In this document: positions 62,597 to 64,000 of the stretch, piece by piece | How the letters are laid out: every line of letters starts with the position of its first letter | Numbering within the stretch: the first letter of the stretch is position 1 | Assembly (NCBI RefSeq): GCF_009909195.1 | Contig: NZ_JAAAMU010000002.1 | Span: 496,001-560,000 of the forward strand | Source: Paenibacillus sacheonensis | GTDB lineage: Bacteria; Bacillota; Bacilli; Paenibacillales; Paenibacillaceae | Length of the DNA stretch: 64,000 bases | Reading direction: 5' to 3' | Program-made: the position numbers and the translations under genes | Notes under the pieces: model-generated | Seen by the model: only the letters and a program-made list of their open reading frames with translations | The model's database searches: none | Told to the model about the DNA's origin: nothing

Positions 62597-63364
62597 TTAG
62601 CCGAAGGAAGTTCTGGAAGCAGCCATTGCATTTAAGGCGTTCTCAAAATAGCTATTTACTTCAGCTGTAATTCCCAGAAACTCTTCGACAAGTACATTAC
62701 TATCCAAGTAAGAAGCATACAGATAATCAACTAAAGCGGAGTCAATCTCACAATAGTTTAATATGGCATTCTTCATCTTAATAATGTCATCTTGCCATGC
62801 ACCTGTATCTTCTAAAACCAAAGAATATAATGCACGAATTAATCTCTTAGAGTAACCCTTAATATACCTAGTTTTCATTGTGTTATCAGTAGCATTAGAA
62901 AGTAAACGATGTATGCGATCCACTTCCTCCTTGGTCTCTGTATTTAAGTCTAAAATGAATTCTGGAGAAATGATTATCGGTGGTACTTTTTCACCAACGT
63001 CATGACCATATATGCAAACACAAATTATCTTAACCCAGAAACCCCACTCATTTGGTTTACTTAATACATCGTCAATCGAGCAAATTATCGTATCAATCTT
63101 AGTTACTACTGGATATTCTTCCAAAAGCTTGTCTTTAATATTTGACAATCTTTCGTAATCAATATCTTTGGGATTTACGCCTACAATAGTAAAGTCTGCA
63201 TCTGACTTAAAAGGTGTAGCAGTTCCTTTTGGAATCGAGCCGCACATATAAATGCTATGAATCTTACCTTCAAATTCGGAAAGTATAGTATCTTTATACT
63301 TATCAACAAAATCCTTATATTCACTTTGTATTATAATTTTATTTATAACTTTTTCTAATATCAT
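62597..63364 (-). CDS. Nucleotidyltransferase-domain protein
   Basis: A 255-residue protein with an N-terminal Pol-beta-like nucleotidyltransferase domain, YMCGSIPKGTATPFKSDADF, in which the Gly-Ser and the two Asp of the metal site are present, as in aminoglycoside nucleotidyltransferases and related proteins. The C-terminal half is helical (RYIKGYSKRLIRALYSLVLE). GGAGGAG lies six bases before the ATG. The gene is far more AT-rich than its neighbours, which suggests recent transfer. It may modify an antibiotic or a protein; sequence alone does not decide. Confidence 0.8.
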   Translation of the reverse strand: MILEKVINKIIIQSEYKDFVDKYKDTILSEFEGKIHSIYMCGSIPKGTATPFKSDADFTIVGVNPKDIDYERLSNIKDKLLEEYPVVTKIDTIICSIDDVLSKPNEWGFWVKIICVCIYGHDVGEKVPPIIISPEFILDLNTETKEEVDRIHRLLSNATDNTMKTRYIKGYSKRLIRALYSLVLEDTGAWQDDIIKMKNAILNYCEIDSALVDYLYASYLDSNVLVEEFLGITAEVNSYFENALNAMAASRTSFG

Positions 63365-63454
63365 TAGACTCCTCCTAAACTAAGAAAATCTTTCGGCTAA
63401 CGTCTATTTGCGAACTTCGTTAATTCGTCATGACATAAGTTTATTCGCGGAATC

Positions 63455-63535
63455 ATTCAACTATCCTGCCCAAATGCTTAACGACAAAAGGAGCAGTTGT
63501 CGCTGCGACAAACTGCTCCAGGCGAATAGACTATG
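63455..63535. repeat. REP-like palindromic repeat, copy D
   Basis: GGAGCAG and CTGCTCC enclose TTGTCG/CGACAA at 63491-63520. The left flank TTCAACTATCCTGCC and GCTTAACGA match copies A and B. Confidence 0.65.
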
Positions 63536-63599
63536 GATCTAAGCTCGTTCAACTGCAGGAGCGGGCGGCCGGCGCCTCCGCGGGAAGCTCGACCGGGAC

Positions 63600-64000
63600 C
63601 TATTTAGGAGGAATCAACGCATCCAGCAATTCCTTCCGATACGCATTAGCTGCCGGATCATATACGCCGAAGCCCGCGCAAAACTCCCAGTAAGACCAGC
63701 CGAAGCCGTGTTTCTCTGCTTGTTCGCGCACGAAGCTCGTCCAGCGTGCCCGCGAAGCCATATCAGCATTGCTGTACGCGCCGAATTCGCCAAGCCAGAT
63801 CGGGCGGTTGTTCTCCTTTACCCAACTTTCCGCTTTATCAAAGGCTTCCACAATCGCATGGGGTCCTGCCGGATTCGTTTCCGTCGGTTGCGTATTGTAA
63901 GCGCCGAACCAATCGTTCACCCACTGTACCTGCTTGGCAGCATCGACCGGCTCTACCTTCTGCGCAGGGGGACCCGGCCAAACGACGCCGGCGGTTCCGT
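63600..64000 (-). CDS. GH5-type cellulase, C-terminal part
   Basis: The frame enters from the window end and runs to the stop at 63600, giving about 133 C-terminal residues of a clan GH-A glycoside hydrolase. WPGPPAQKVEPVDAAKQVQW leads into the last barrel strands, with the nucleophile Glu in RPIWLGEFGAYS and the aromatic lid GFGWSYWEFCAGFGVYDP. This is typical of GH5 endoglucanases. The acid/base residue and any signal peptide lie beyond the window. It is not the same protein as the GH5 at 24325. Confidence 0.85.
   Translation of the reverse strand, partial: GTAGVVWPGPPAQKVEPVDAAKQVQWVNDWFGAYNTQPTETNPAGPHAIVEAFDKAESWVKENNRPIWLGEFGAYSNADMASRARWTSFVREQAEKHGFGWSYWEFCAGFGVYDPAANAYRKELLDALIPPK

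Noticed and set aside
1..64000. tRNA, rRNA, riboswitch or CRISPR
   Set aside because: I looked for cloverleaf ends, conserved rRNA blocks and regularly spaced repeats and saw none. A covariance-model scan would be needed to exclude small RNAs.

Overview
The window looks like a chromosomal segment of a spore-forming, S-layer-bearing member of the Paenibacillaceae (Paenibacillus or a close relative). The evidence is three C-terminal SLH repeats on a large secreted protein, a YheC/YheD-type spore-associated ATP-grasp protein, paired DUF3231 proteins, two Lpl/Ytc-type sugar ABC transporters without their own ATPase, a membrane-bound AraC regulator of the YesS/YtdP type, strong AGGAGG ribosome sites and frequent TTG/GTG starts. 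The species is inferred, not proven. No rRNA, tRNA or CRISPR array was seen.

Region 1 (0.6-11 kb, all minus strand) is one catabolic cluster. It runs permease, lipoprotein, permease, PHP-domain phosphoesterase, LacI-type regulator, PfkB sugar kinase, M17 aminopeptidase and calcineurin-like phosphoesterase, with a frameshifted glycerophosphodiester phosphodiesterase upstream. Two matching LacI-type operators flank the first permease gene. The three phosphoesterase types suggest a phosphodiester-linked substrate.

Region 2 (11-24 kb) is a recombination graveyard. It holds an IS3 remnant, an IS110-family element with a frameshift and an internal deletion, a broken tyrosine recombinase, fragments of dehydrogenase genes, palindromic REP-like repeats and several copies of a ~147-bp insertion-like repeat. 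Intact genes between them include an epoxide-hydrolase-like enzyme, two tandem SDRs, two convergent DUF3231 paralogues, a Crp-type regulator beside a zinc-less MDR oxidoreductase, and a divergent azoreductase/HxlR pair.

Region 3 (24-44 kb) is a glycan-use locus on the minus strand. It contains a GH5 enzyme, a truncated GH16, a GmhA-like SIS protein, a GH38 alpha-mannosidase, a 1900-residue SLH-anchored multidomain protein, a transporter (lipoprotein plus two permeases), a 745-residue transmembrane AraC regulator, and a free secreted protein that reuses the catalytic-like and jelly-roll modules of the SLH protein in the opposite order. The transporter operon and the free protein share an almost identical promoter with an upstream element.

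Region 4 (44-64 kb) has a ferritin-like protein, a two-component system next to an AlgI/AlgX-like O-acetylation pair, a second two-component system with a decayed paralogous regulator beside it, the YheC/D protein, an arsRBC operon followed by a truncated VOC gene, an aldo/keto reductase, two tandem DUF1259 proteins, a GMC oxidoreductase, an AT-rich nucleotidyltransferase and the C-terminal part of another GH5 cellulase running off the window end.

The most striking non-gene signal is the ~147-bp repeat with TGTCGGG-like ends, an 18-20-bp hairpin and a built-in two-way terminator. It sits at breakpoints where genes are truncated at least four times.
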